NCBI GenBank assembly: GCA_944385465.1 | Contig: CALWXH010000016.1 | Coordinates: 1-34,962 of the forward strand | Length of the DNA stretch: 34,962 nucleotides | Direction: 5' to 3' | From: an uncultured Oscillospiraceae bacterium | GTDB taxonomy: Bacteria > Bacillota > Clostridia > Oscillospirales > Oscillospiraceae | In this document: positions 24,230-31,754 of the stretch, piece after piece | How positions within the stretch are numbered: the first letter of the stretch is position 1 | Layout of the letters: the number at the start of each line of letters is the position of its first letter | The notes under the pieces: model-generated | The model's input: the letters and a program-made list of their open reading frames with translations, nothing else | Databases searched by the model: none | What the model was told of the DNA's origin: nothing | Made by a program: the position numbers and the translations under genes

Positions 24230-26102
24230 CAAAGGCACCCTGGGGCGCCTGCTGCGCACCATTGTAGAGTTCTATCCTGTCATGGCCCCCCTCACCCTGC
24301 TGTGCATCCTGTTCAACGCCGTGGTCAACGCCCTGCCCTCCCTGTTCATGCAGCAGATCATCTCCCTGATCGAGGAGAGCTGGCAGGCCGGCGACTGGAA
24401 CGCCGTGGCCGGTCAGATCCTCCGTCTGGTGGGCACCCTGGTGGCCATCTACGTGGTCTCCCTCGTCAGCGTGTTTATCTGGACCCGGCTGATGGCCATC
24501 ATGACCCAGGGCCTGCTGAAAAAGCTGCGCTGCAAGATGTTCAACGGCATGCAGGACCTGCCCATCAAGTATTTCGACACCCACAACCACGGCGATATCA
24601 TGAGCTACTACACCAACGACATCGACACCCTGCGCCAGCTGGTGTCCCAGAGCATTCCCCAGCTCATCAGCTCCGGCGTGGTGGTGTGTACCGCCCTGGC
24701 CATCATGCTCTACTTCAGCATCTGGCTCACCCTGGTGGTGGTGGCGGGCGTGCTGTGCATGCTGATGGTCACCAAGAAGGTGGGCGGCGGCTCCGCCCGG
24801 TTCTTCCGCCGGCAGCAGATCTCCATGGGCAAGATGGAGGGCTTCGTGGAGGAGCTGATGAACGGCCAGAAAGTGGTCAAGGTGTTCTGCCACGAGGAGG
24901 AGACCGGCAAGGACTTCGACCGGGTGAACGACGCGCTGTTCTCCGACTCCAAAAAGGCCAACACCTACGCCAATACCCTGATGCCCATCCTGAACAACAT
25001 GGGCAACGTGCTCTACGCCGTGGTGGCCATGGCGGGCGGCCTGCTTCTGCTGCTGCAGGTGCCCAACCTCTCCATTTCCGGCATGGCCATCAGCATCAGC
25101 ATTGTGGTCCCCTTCCTGAACATGACCAAGCAGTTCTCCGGCAACATCGGCCAGGTGTCCCAGCAGGTGAACTCGGTGGTCATGGGTATGGCCGGCGCGC
25201 ACCGGATCTTTGAGCTGATGGATCAGCAGCCCGAGGCCGACGAGGGCACCATTACCCTGGTGAATGTGAAGGAGCAGGCCGACGGCTCTCTGGCGGAGTG
25301 CCAGGAGCGCACCAACGTGTGGGCCTGGAAAAATCCCCACGCCAAGCCCGAGGCGCGCTACACCAAGCTGCAGGGCGACGTGCGCATGGAGCATGTGGAC
25401 TTCGGCTACGACCCCAAGAAGACCGTGCTCCACGACATCACGCTGTTTGCCAAGCCCGGCCAGAAGGTGGCCTTTGTGGGCGCCACCGGCGCGGGCAAGA
25501 CCACCATCACCAACCTCATCAACCGCTTCTATGACATCAGCAGCGGCAAGATCCTCTACGACGGCATCGACATCATGAACATCAAAAAAGCGGACCTGCG
25601 CCGCTCCCTGGGCATCGTGCTCCAGGACACCAACCTGTTCACCGGCACCGTCATGGACAACATCCGCTACGGCAACCTGGACGCCTGCGATGAGGAGTGC
25701 ATCGCCGCCGCCCAGCTGGCCGGCGCCCACGACTTTATCACCCGCCTGCCCGACGGCTACAACACCATGCTCACCAGCAACGGCACCAACCTGTCCCAGG
25801 GCCAGCGCCAGCTGCTGGCCATCGCCCGGGCGGCGGTGGCCGATCCCCCGGTGATGATCCTGGACGAGGCCACCTCCTCCATCGACACCCGCACCGAGGC
25901 CATCGTCCAGCAGGGTATGGACGCGCTGATGTGCAACCGCACCGTGTTTGTCATCGCCCACCGCCTGTCCACCGTGAAGAACTCCGACGTCATCATGGTG
26001 CTGGAGCACGGCGTCATCATCGAGCGGGGCAGCCACGAGGAGCTCATCGCCAAGAAGGGCAAGTACTATCAGCTGTATACCGGCGCCTTCGAACTGGAGT
26101 AA
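24222..26102 (+). CDS. Heterodimeric ABC exporter, subunit 2 (canonical site)
   Basis: A 626-aa half-transporter with six helices (about 15-320) and a linker insertion (about 350-385, KEQADGSLAECQERTNVWAW) before the ATPase domain, typical of the larger subunit of this exporter class. Walker A GATGAGKT begins at residue 420. The signature is LSQGQRQ, a Gly-to-Gln change from LSGGQ that is common in this family. Walker B is VMILDEATSSID with catalytic Glu 549, followed by the H-loop IAHRLST. The start ATG at 24222 lies in AAGACGGATGAATAA, where the upstream gene stops. The two subunits should be made in equal amounts by coupled translation. Confidence 0.94.
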   Translation: MNNKGTLGRLLRTIVEFYPVMAPLTLLCILFNAVVNALPSLFMQQIISLIEESWQAGDWNAVAGQILRLVGTLVAIYVVSLVSVFIWTRLMAIMTQGLLKKLRCKMFNGMQDLPIKYFDTHNHGDIMSYYTNDIDTLRQLVSQSIPQLISSGVVVCTALAIMLYFSIWLTLVVVAGVLCMLMVTKKVGGGSARFFRRQQISMGKMEGFVEELMNGQKVVKVFCHEEETGKDFDRVNDALFSDSKKANTYANTLMPILNNMGNVLYAVVAMAGGLLLLLQVPNLSISGMAISISIVVPFLNMTKQFSGNIGQVSQQVNSVVMGMAGAHRIFELMDQQPEADEGTITLVNVKEQADGSLAECQERTNVWAWKNPHAKPEARYTKLQGDVRMEHVDFGYDPKKTVLHDITLFAKPGQKVAFVGATGAGKTTITNLINRFYDISSGKILYDGIDIMNIKKADLRRSLGIVLQDTNLFTGTVMDNIRYGNLDACDEECIAAAQLAGAHDFITRLPDGYNTMLTSNGTNLSQGQRQLLAIARAAVADPPVMILDEATSSIDTRTEAIVQQGMDALMCNRTVFVIAHRLSTVKNSDVIMVLEHGVIIERGSHEELIAKKGKYYQLYTGAFELE

Positions 26103-26142
26103 AACCGGCCCGGAAAAAGCGCAAAATGCCAATTCAAAAAGA

Positions 26143-26221
26143 CGTTCCCGGCGCACCTTGCGGTGCGCCGGGAACGCTGTGAGGCCGAAAAGGGCACCGC
26201 CGCCGGCGGTGCCCTTTCTTT
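26143..26221. terminator. Two strong hairpins between convergent operons
   Basis: The first stem is CGTTCCCGGCGCACC/GGTGCGCCGGGAACG (26143-26157/26162-26176) with no T-run. The second is AAAGGGCACCGCC/GGCGGTGCCCTTT (26189-26201/26205-26217) followed by CTTTCTTTAT. The second ends the exporter transcript and, with its A-run, may also end the converging Trp importer transcript. The first may protect mRNA ends. Confidence 0.8.
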
Positions 26222-26238
26222 ATAGTCTTATCGTTGCA

Positions 26239-27039
26239 TCAATCGGAGAGCAGCATCCGGTCGTTGTCCAGCGCCCGGCCGGTCCCCTCCCGGAATTTTC
26301 GCAGCAGGTCGTCCACCGTCATGGCCCCGCGCTCCGCCCCAGACACGTCCAGCACGATGCCGCCGTCGGCCATCATCAGGGTGCGGCTGCCCAGGGTCAG
26401 GGCCTGGGACATATTGTGGGTGACCATCAGGCAGGTGATCTTCTCCCGGGCCACCACCTGCCGGGTGAGCTCCAGAACCTTGTCGGCGGCGCCCGGATCC
26501 AAGGCGGCGGTGTGTTCGTCCAGCAGCAGCAGCTCCGGCGTAGTGAGGGTGGCCATGAGCAGGGTCAACGCCTGGCGCTGGCCGCCGGAGAGCAGGCCCA
26601 CCGGCTGGGTCATCCGGTCCTCCAGTCCCATGTCCAGCAGGGCCAGCTTCTCCCGGAACTGCTCCTTGTCCCGCCGGGAGATCCGGCTGAAGGGGTTGCT
26701 CTTCCGGGTGGTGCGCAGGAAGGCCAGGGCCAGGTTCTCCTCAATGGTCATGGTGGGGGCGGTGCCCTTCAGGGGATCCTGGAACAGCCGGCCGATGACC
26801 TGGCTGCGCCGGTGCTCCGGCTGGAAGGTGATGTCCTTCTCCCCCAGGGTGATGCGCCCCTGGTCCACATAGAACACCCCGGCCACCGCATTGAGCAGGG
26901 TGGATTTTCCCGCCCCGTTGGAGCCGATGATGGTGACGAATTCCCCCGCCTCCAGGTGGAGGGACAGCCCGGACAGGGCCTGTTTCTCATTCACCGTGCC
27001 GGGGTTGAAGGTCTTGGAGATGTTCTGGATGTCCAGCAT
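26239..27039 (-). CDS. trpZ: TrpXYZ-type importer, ATPase subunit
   Basis: A 266-aa ABC ATPase. Walker A GSNGAGKST is at 39-47, Q-loop FQDPLKGT near 86-93, signature LSGGQRQAL at 150-158, Walker B LLLLDEH at 170-176 and H-loop MVTHN. It energises uptake together with the permease and the lipoprotein encoded upstream. The stop of the permease gene and this ATG are one base apart (27041 and 27039), so translation is coupled. The family resembles branched-chain amino-acid type ATPases. The Trp assignment rests on gene order plus the T-box and not on the ATPase itself. Confidence 0.85.
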   Translation of the reverse strand: MLDIQNISKTFNPGTVNEKQALSGLSLHLEAGEFVTIIGSNGAGKSTLLNAVAGVFYVDQGRITLGEKDITFQPEHRRSQVIGRLFQDPLKGTAPTMTIEENLALAFLRTTRKSNPFSRISRRDKEQFREKLALLDMGLEDRMTQPVGLLSGGQRQALTLLMATLTTPELLLLDEHTAALDPGAADKVLELTRQVVAREKITCLMVTHNMSQALTLGSRTLMMADGGIVLDVSGAERGAMTVDDLLRKFREGTGRALDNDRMLLSD

Positions 27040-27040
27040 G

Positions 27041-27961
27041 TCACACGCCCTCCTTCCGGCCTGCCGCCAGCTTGCGCCGCTGGAACATGGCCCACTTTTT
27101 GATGCTGGGGGCGGCGATGGCCAGGCCCACGATGACGGCGGTGAGCAGCTTCAGGCAGTCCACCGGCACCACCCGGGTGTAGAACACAATGGCGTAGATG
27201 AAGCGGTAGATGATGGAGCCCACCATGACGGCGATGACCCCCTTGAGCACCGTGCGGCGGCCCAGCACCGTCTCGCCGATGATGAGGCAGGCCAGGCCGA
27301 TGACCACGATGCCGGTGCCGGCGTTGATGTCCACCGTCTTCTGGTACTGGCCCACCATGGCCCCGGACAGGGCGGTGAGGGCGTTGGCGATGCACAGCCC
27401 CACGGTGATGGTGAAGGTGGGGTTCACCGAGGAGGCCCGCACCATGTCCCGGTTGTCCCCGGTGGCCCGGATGGACAGGCCCAGCCGGGTGCCCAAAAAC
27501 CAGTAGAGCACCACCCCCGCCAGGATGGTCACCACGGCGGCCAGCAGCAAGTCGCACCAGGCGCCGTCCACGCCGGCCCCCTCCACCGCCCCCTTCAGCA
27601 GGGAGAAGATGGTGTCCACCCCCAGCAGGCTGGAGTTGGACCGCCAGCCCATGGCCATGAGGTTGACGGTGTACAGCCCCGTGTTGGTGACGATGCCCGC
27701 CAGGATGGAGGGCACCCCCAGCCGGGTCTGCAAAAAGGCGGTGACGAAGCCGGCGCAGGCCCCGGCGGCCATGGCCGCCGGGATGGCCAGGAAGGGGTGG
27801 CCCGCCGCCGTCAGGGTGACGGACACCGCCGCCCCCAGCACAAAGCAGCCGTCGGTGGTCAGGTCGGCGATGTCCAGGATGCGGTAGCTCAAAAACAGGG
27901 CCATGGCCACCAGGGCATACAGGAAGCCCAGCTCCAGGGCTGTCTGGGTGATGAGCAGCAT
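27041..27961 (-). CDS. trpY: TrpXYZ-type importer, permease subunit
   Basis: A 306-aa permease of the BPD_transp_2 (branched-chain amino acid/ribose) class, with eight to ten hydrophobic helices. The N-terminus is MLLITQTALELGFLYALVAM, followed by the conserved SYRILDIADLTTDGCFVLGAA block. The cytoplasmic loop ATGDNRDMVRASSVN, which contacts the ATPase, is present. Such permeases travel with ABC_sub_bind lipoproteins in Firmicutes. The ATG at 27961 is preceded by GAGGAGGAAG on the minus strand. A stable hairpin separates it from the lipoprotein gene. Confidence 0.87.
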   Translation of the reverse strand: MLLITQTALELGFLYALVAMALFLSYRILDIADLTTDGCFVLGAAVSVTLTAAGHPFLAIPAAMAAGACAGFVTAFLQTRLGVPSILAGIVTNTGLYTVNLMAMGWRSNSSLLGVDTIFSLLKGAVEGAGVDGAWCDLLLAAVVTILAGVVLYWFLGTRLGLSIRATGDNRDMVRASSVNPTFTITVGLCIANALTALSGAMVGQYQKTVDINAGTGIVVIGLACLIIGETVLGRRTVLKGVIAVMVGSIIYRFIYAIVFYTRVVPVDCLKLLTAVIVGLAIAAPSIKKWAMFQRRKLAAGRKEGV

Positions 27962-28021
27962 AGTGTTTCTTCCTCCTCACAGCCCGGCCGGAGCCGGGCA
28001 CATACGAACGCTCGCGCCGCC

Positions 28022-28045
28022 GCCCCGGTCCCCAGGGACCGGGGC
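28022..28045. other. Intercistronic hairpin between trpX and trpY
   Basis: GCCCCGGTCCC (28022-28032), CA, GGGACCGGGGC (28035-28045). On the coding (minus) strand no U-tract follows, so read-through is expected. Such hairpins often stabilise the upstream mRNA part and give more binding protein than permease. Confidence 0.65.
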
Positions 28046-28092
28046 GCGGCCTTTTGGATCAGGATCTGGCAGGGCCGTTTTCCTCGGGTGTC

Positions 28093-29169
28093 TCACTCCT
28101 TGGTGGTGGTGACCTCCACCAGGTTGGCCGCCATCCCCTCAAACATGGAGTAGTCCGCACCCAGAGCCCCGGCGGTCTCGGTATTCACGGTGATGGTGTC
28201 CCCGGGGAGCTGGTAGACCTCCTCCATACTGTCCATGCCCTGGGTGATGGCCTGGTAGGCCAGGTCGGCGGTCTGGGCGCCCAGGTTGGTGTAGTTTACG
28301 CCGCAGGCGGCAAAGGCGCCGTTGCGGACAAAGGAGTCGGCCCCGGTGTAGTGGGGAATGCCGGCGTCGGCCAGGTCCTCATAGATGGCCAGCTCGGCGG
28401 CCATGATGATGTTGTCGGTGGGGGTGAAGATGGCGTCCACCCCGGCGGCCACCAGGGCGGAGGCGGCGGCGATGACCTCGTCGTTGGTGGCGGCGGTCTG
28501 CTCAATGTAGGAGATGCCCTTGCCGTCCAGGTACTCCTTGGCCTCGGCGATGGGCACCTCGGAGTTGGGCTCGGACAGGGAGTAGAGCAGGCCCACGCTG
28601 GCCACGTCCGGGTCCTGGGCCAGCATCATGTCCAGGATGAGCTGGGTGTCCAGGGCGTCGCTGGTGCCGGTGACATAGTCGATGCCGGTGAGGTTGGCCG
28701 TCTCCGGGTAGGAGATGGCGGCGTACACCACCGGGGTCTGGCTGTCCTCGGCGGAGACGGCGGCCACCTGGGCGGCGGTGGTGGCGATGGGGATGATGGC
28801 GTCCACCCCGTCGGCGATGGCCTGATCGGCCAGCTGCTTCAGGATGGTCTGATCCCCCTGGCCGGAGGTGGTGGTGTATTCGATGGTCACGCCGTTCTCC
28901 GCGGCGATCTCGTCCAGCCGGGCCTCGATGGCGGCGGCGATCTCGTCCAGGGAGGCGTGGTCCATCTGCTTGATGATGGCCACCTGATAGCTCTCCCCGG
29001 CAGGGGTATTCTCCTCCCCGGCGGAGCTGGCGGGGGGCTGGCTGTCCTCTCCCTCCTGGGACTGCTGGGTGTTCTGTGCCGAGGGGTCGGAGCAGGCGGC
29101 CAAGGACAGACACAGGGCGGCCGTAGCGGCCAGGGCAAAGAACTTCTTCATCACGTTGCGCTTTTTCAT
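28093..29169 (-). CDS. trpX: TrpXYZ-type importer, substrate-binding lipoprotein
   Basis: A 358-aa ABC_sub_bind (periplasmic-binding-like type I) lipoprotein. The signal sequence MKKRNVMKKFFALAATAALC ends in the lipobox LAAC with C26. An acidic/Ser-rich linker (27-55) is followed by the binding fold, which opens with YQVAIIKQMDHASLDEIAAA and contains GVDAIIPIATTAAQ and GVDAIFTPTDNIIMA. These are hallmarks of the family. The start at 29169 is favoured by GGAGGA upstream; an internal Met at residue 7 is possible. First gene of the operon behind the T-box. If the specifier is read correctly, the ligand is tryptophan. Confidence 0.88.
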   Translation of the reverse strand: MKKRNVMKKFFALAATAALCLSLAACSDPSAQNTQQSQEGEDSQPPASSAGEENTPAGESYQVAIIKQMDHASLDEIAAAIEARLDEIAAENGVTIEYTTTSGQGDQTILKQLADQAIADGVDAIIPIATTAAQVAAVSAEDSQTPVVYAAISYPETANLTGIDYVTGTSDALDTQLILDMMLAQDPDVASVGLLYSLSEPNSEVPIAEAKEYLDGKGISYIEQTAATNDEVIAAASALVAAGVDAIFTPTDNIIMAAELAIYEDLADAGIPHYTGADSFVRNGAFAACGVNYTNLGAQTADLAYQAITQGMDSMEEVYQLPGDTITVNTETAGALGADYSMFEGMAANLVEVTTTKE

Positions 29170-29278
29170 GGATAGATCCTCCTTTGATGTTGTTTGGGCG
29201 GCAGATGACCCGGACCTTGCCAGGGGCCCGGAGGAGGTTTAGGAGACATCCGGCCCTGTCCAAACCTTGGAGGGCAAA

Positions 29279-29560
29279 CAAAAAAGTCTTTGCCCTCCAT
29301 GGGACAAAGACTGCTGTCTCTGCGATACCACCCAAATTGACGTCGTGAGACGTCCGCTCGCTTACGCGTACCATCATACGCGCCCCGATGGATAACGGGT
29401 GGGATACCCGTCGGTCCCTACTTGGCCGTGCCGTTCGGTCCGCCCTCCGAAGTCCATTCACCGGCCGCGCCCCGCCCCGATTCCACCATCCGGGACTCTC
29501 TGAAGGTTTGCCGCACCGGCTACTTCTCTCCGTCACAGGTTTGAAGAATATTTCCTTGTT
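29279..29560 (-). ncRNA. T-box leader, tryptophan specifier
   Basis: The minus-strand leader shows the stem I loop-E half AAGTAGCC, the AGAGAG motif, and a specifier loop GTGAA-TGG-A with TGG (Trp) at 29456-29454. The T-box proper, GGGTGGTATCGCAG, is at 29333-29320. The terminator AGTCTTTG/CAAAGACT (29312-29285) ends in a T-run. In the closely similar Cys leader at 20.1 kb one extra base lies between GAA and the codon, so GGA (Gly) is a less likely alternative reading. TGG followed by a purine, the lower-stem pairing CGGAG/CTTCG and the TrpXYZ-type genes favour Trp. Confidence 0.9.
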
Positions 29561-29566
29561 GTGGTC

Positions 29567-29595
29567 ATTATACGCACCCGGCGGGCAAATGTCAA
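29567..29595 (-). promoter_or_regulatory. Promoter of T-box-trpXYZ
   Basis: On the minus strand a fully consensus pair: TTGACA (29595-29590), 17 bases, TATAAT (29572-29567). Confidence 0.92.
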
Positions 29596-29721
29596 CCCCT
29601 TGGGGATCAAAATTTTTCAGCGCGCTAAAGCAGTGGGGCAAAAATATTTTCCCTCCCGTGGGTTTTCTTTCCGGCCGGTGTATGATAAAGTGAAGGCAGA
29701 AGAGAGAGAGGAGGGGGCGCC

Positions 29722-30285
29722 ATGCACAACGACCGGGAAATCCGGGCCCTGATTGCCGCCATGGAGCGGGGCGAGCCGGACGCCCTGGAGCGGTTCCGGA
29801 CGCTCTACACCCCCCTGCTGCGCTACATCATCGCCCCCATCCTCTCCGATCCCCGGGACCGGGAGGAGTGCCTGGCCGATGCCATTCACCGGGCCTGGGA
29901 GAAGATCCACAGCTATGAGACCGCCCGGGGGAATTTCTCCACCTGGCTGTCCGCCATCGCCCGCAACGCCGCCCTGAACCGCCTGCGGGAGCTGGGCCGC
30001 CAGCCCCAGTGGGAGCCCCTGGAGGACCACGCCCACCATCTGGCCGACCCGTCGGAGGGGCCGGAACAGGTTCTGCTGCGCAACGAGCTGGCCGCCGCCC
30101 TGAACCGGGCCCTGTCCCAGCTGAGCCAGCGGGACCGGGACATCTTCCTGCGCAAGTATTACTATTATCAGTCCACCGCCCAGATCGCCGCCGAGCTGGG
30201 GCTCACCCTGCGGGGGGCGGAGGGGCGGCTGTACCGCATCCGGAAACGTCTGCAAAAAGACCTGGGAGGTGAGTGGCATGACTGA
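29722..30285 (+). CDS. ECF-type RNA polymerase sigma factor
   Basis: A 187-aa sigma-70 family factor with only regions 2 and 4. Region 2 spans about 20-92 (ALERFRTLYTPLLRYI; DAIHRAWEKIHSYE; NFSTWLSAIARNAALNRLR). Region 4 spans about 125-180 (LSQLSQRDRDIFLRKYYYYQ; TAQIAAELGLTLRGAEGRLY). The DRDIFLRKYYY...S..IA pattern belongs to a Clostridia ECF group that is usually followed by a large membrane protein. The ATG at 29722 follows GAGGAGGGGG. TATGAT at 29681 may be its -10, without a clear -35. Its stop overlaps the next start by 8 bp, so the membrane protein, a likely anti-sigma factor, is made in step with it. Confidence 0.94.
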   Translation: MHNDREIRALIAAMERGEPDALERFRTLYTPLLRYIIAPILSDPRDREECLADAIHRAWEKIHSYETARGNFSTWLSAIARNAALNRLRELGRQPQWEPLEDHAHHLADPSEGPEQVLLRNELAAALNRALSQLSQRDRDIFLRKYYYYQSTAQIAAELGLTLRGAEGRLYRIRKRLQKDLGGEWHD

Positions 30286-31714
30286 CCGGGACTTTGATCA
30301 GCTGCTCTATCAGCGTGTCTCCTATCTGCCGCCGGAGCCCATCTCCGGCCCCTGGCGCCGCGCCCTGGGCTGCATCTGCTGGGGGCTGATCCTCATCACC
30401 GTCACCCTGAGCGTCCTCTCGCTCCAGTATATCCTGCCCGCCGTGGGCAGCCTGCTGCTGTATCTGGGCTTCCGCCCCCTGCGCAAGGCCGGCCCCTGGC
30501 TGACCCTGGGCTATATCCTGTCCATCGTCCAGGCGCTGTATCAGGCCGCCGTCATCCTGCTGCTGGCCACCCCCGCGGGCCCTGTGCTCACCGCCCAGCC
30601 CCTCTCCTTCCGGCTGGGCCTGTTGGCCTACCTGCTGCGGACCCTGCTGGTATTCGCCCTGTGGCTGGGGCTGCGGGGCGTCTTCCGCCGGGCGGGGCAG
30701 CGGCCCAGAACGGCGGCCGCCGCCGGCGTGGCGGCGTGCTATGTGCTCATGCTCCTGCTGGCCCTGGGAGAGACCCAGGGCGCCCTGCCGCTGCTGGGCT
30801 TTCTCCTGCTGTTCCTGTGCGCCGTGGCCGGACTGTTTCACATCAGCGCCACCCTGGAACAGGCGGGCTACGCCATCCCCTTCGCCCCGGTGCGGGTGAG
30901 CACCTGGCTGGTGTCCCTGCTCTATCTGGGCATCCTGGCCGTGGCCGTCCCCCTGCTGCTGTTCCACTTCAACCACGTCCCCTTGGACGCCTCCCCCGCC
31001 CAGGCGGAGACCGGCCAGGCGCAGTTGCGGCAGGAGCTGGTGGAGCTGGGCTTCCCGGAAGAGGTGCTGGCCGACCTGACGGACAGTGAGGTGGCCGCCC
31101 TGGAGGGGGCGCAGGAAATCTACGCCGCCCGCTCCCCCCAGGAGGGGGAAGTCTCCTCCGACTTCAGGCCCTCTGTCACCTACTTCATCCAGGTGAATCT
31201 GCCCGGCGATCTGGCCCGCTATTACCTGTGGTTTTCCCAGAGCGATTTCCCGGAGCACGGGCTCCGGGAGAGCCTGGAGGTGGACCCCCTGACGGAGTTC
31301 TCCCAGACCCGCCCCGGCTGCGACCTTCAGGGCCGCCTGCTGTGGGAGGAGGGGGGCCAGCTGTACCAGTTCCCCCTGTCCACGCAGTTGAAATCCCCCT
31401 CCCTCACCGGTTCCGGGGGCTCCACCCCCTCCTGCTCCTATGTCGTGGACTTCTCCCTGCCCCGGCAGGGGGAACACGTCCGGGGCTATGTCTCCTATGA
31501 GGCCCAGCTCCTGGCCGACTATGCCGACTCCATCGAGGACATCCATGTCGCCATGGTCTACTTTCACCGCCCGGCCACCTGGCTGGACTACCCCTGGAAG
31601 TCCCCGGAGCAGTACCAGGCGGCGGGCCTGGCCCACGCCTCCACAAAGTACAGCTCCTATCAGAACATCGTCCGGTACTTCCACACGGACGGACTCTATT
31701 GGAACGGAGTCTGA
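30278..31714 (+). CDS. Polytopic putative anti-sigma/sensor protein, copy 1
   Basis: A 478-aa protein. A 26-residue cytoplasmic N-terminus (MTDRDFDQLLYQRVSYLPPE) precedes about seven helices (28-48, 50-66, 75-97, 110-133, 148-166, 170-188, 208-229). An extracellular region of 250 residues follows. It begins with ETGQAQLRQELVELGFP and ADLTDSEVAALEGA (244-278) and continues as a beta-rich domain (FSLPRQGEHVRGYVSYEA) ending near a YPW motif. I know no functional data for the family. Position directly after, and overlapping, an ECF sigma gene suggests that the N-terminus binds the sigma factor and the outer domain senses a signal. This role is inference. ATG at 30278 follows GGGAGGT. Confidence 0.8.
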   Translation: MTDRDFDQLLYQRVSYLPPEPISGPWRRALGCICWGLILITVTLSVLSLQYILPAVGSLLLYLGFRPLRKAGPWLTLGYILSIVQALYQAAVILLLATPAGPVLTAQPLSFRLGLLAYLLRTLLVFALWLGLRGVFRRAGQRPRTAAAAGVAACYVLMLLLALGETQGALPLLGFLLLFLCAVAGLFHISATLEQAGYAIPFAPVRVSTWLVSLLYLGILAVAVPLLLFHFNHVPLDASPAQAETGQAQLRQELVELGFPEEVLADLTDSEVAALEGAQEIYAARSPQEGEVSSDFRPSVTYFIQVNLPGDLARYYLWFSQSDFPEHGLRESLEVDPLTEFSQTRPGCDLQGRLLWEEGGQLYQFPLSTQLKSPSLTGSGGSTPSCSYVVDFSLPRQGEHVRGYVSYEAQLLADYADSIEDIHVAMVYFHRPATWLDYPWKSPEQYQAAGLAHASTKYSSYQNIVRYFHTDGLYWNGV

Positions 31715-31754
31715 ACGCGAGTCGTCCCATCTGTGAAAAGAGGAGGTTGCAATC

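Noticed and set aside
22598-26156. Two very long minus-strand frames (554 and 680 codons) opposite the ABC exporter genes
   Set aside because: His/Gly/Val/Asp-rich antisense shadows; the plus-strand frames have complete ABC motifs.
29658-29686. A full SigA promoter for the ECF sigma gene
   Set aside because: TATGAT at 29681-29686 is present but no recognisable -35 hexamer, nor an ECF-type GGAAC element, lies at the right distance.
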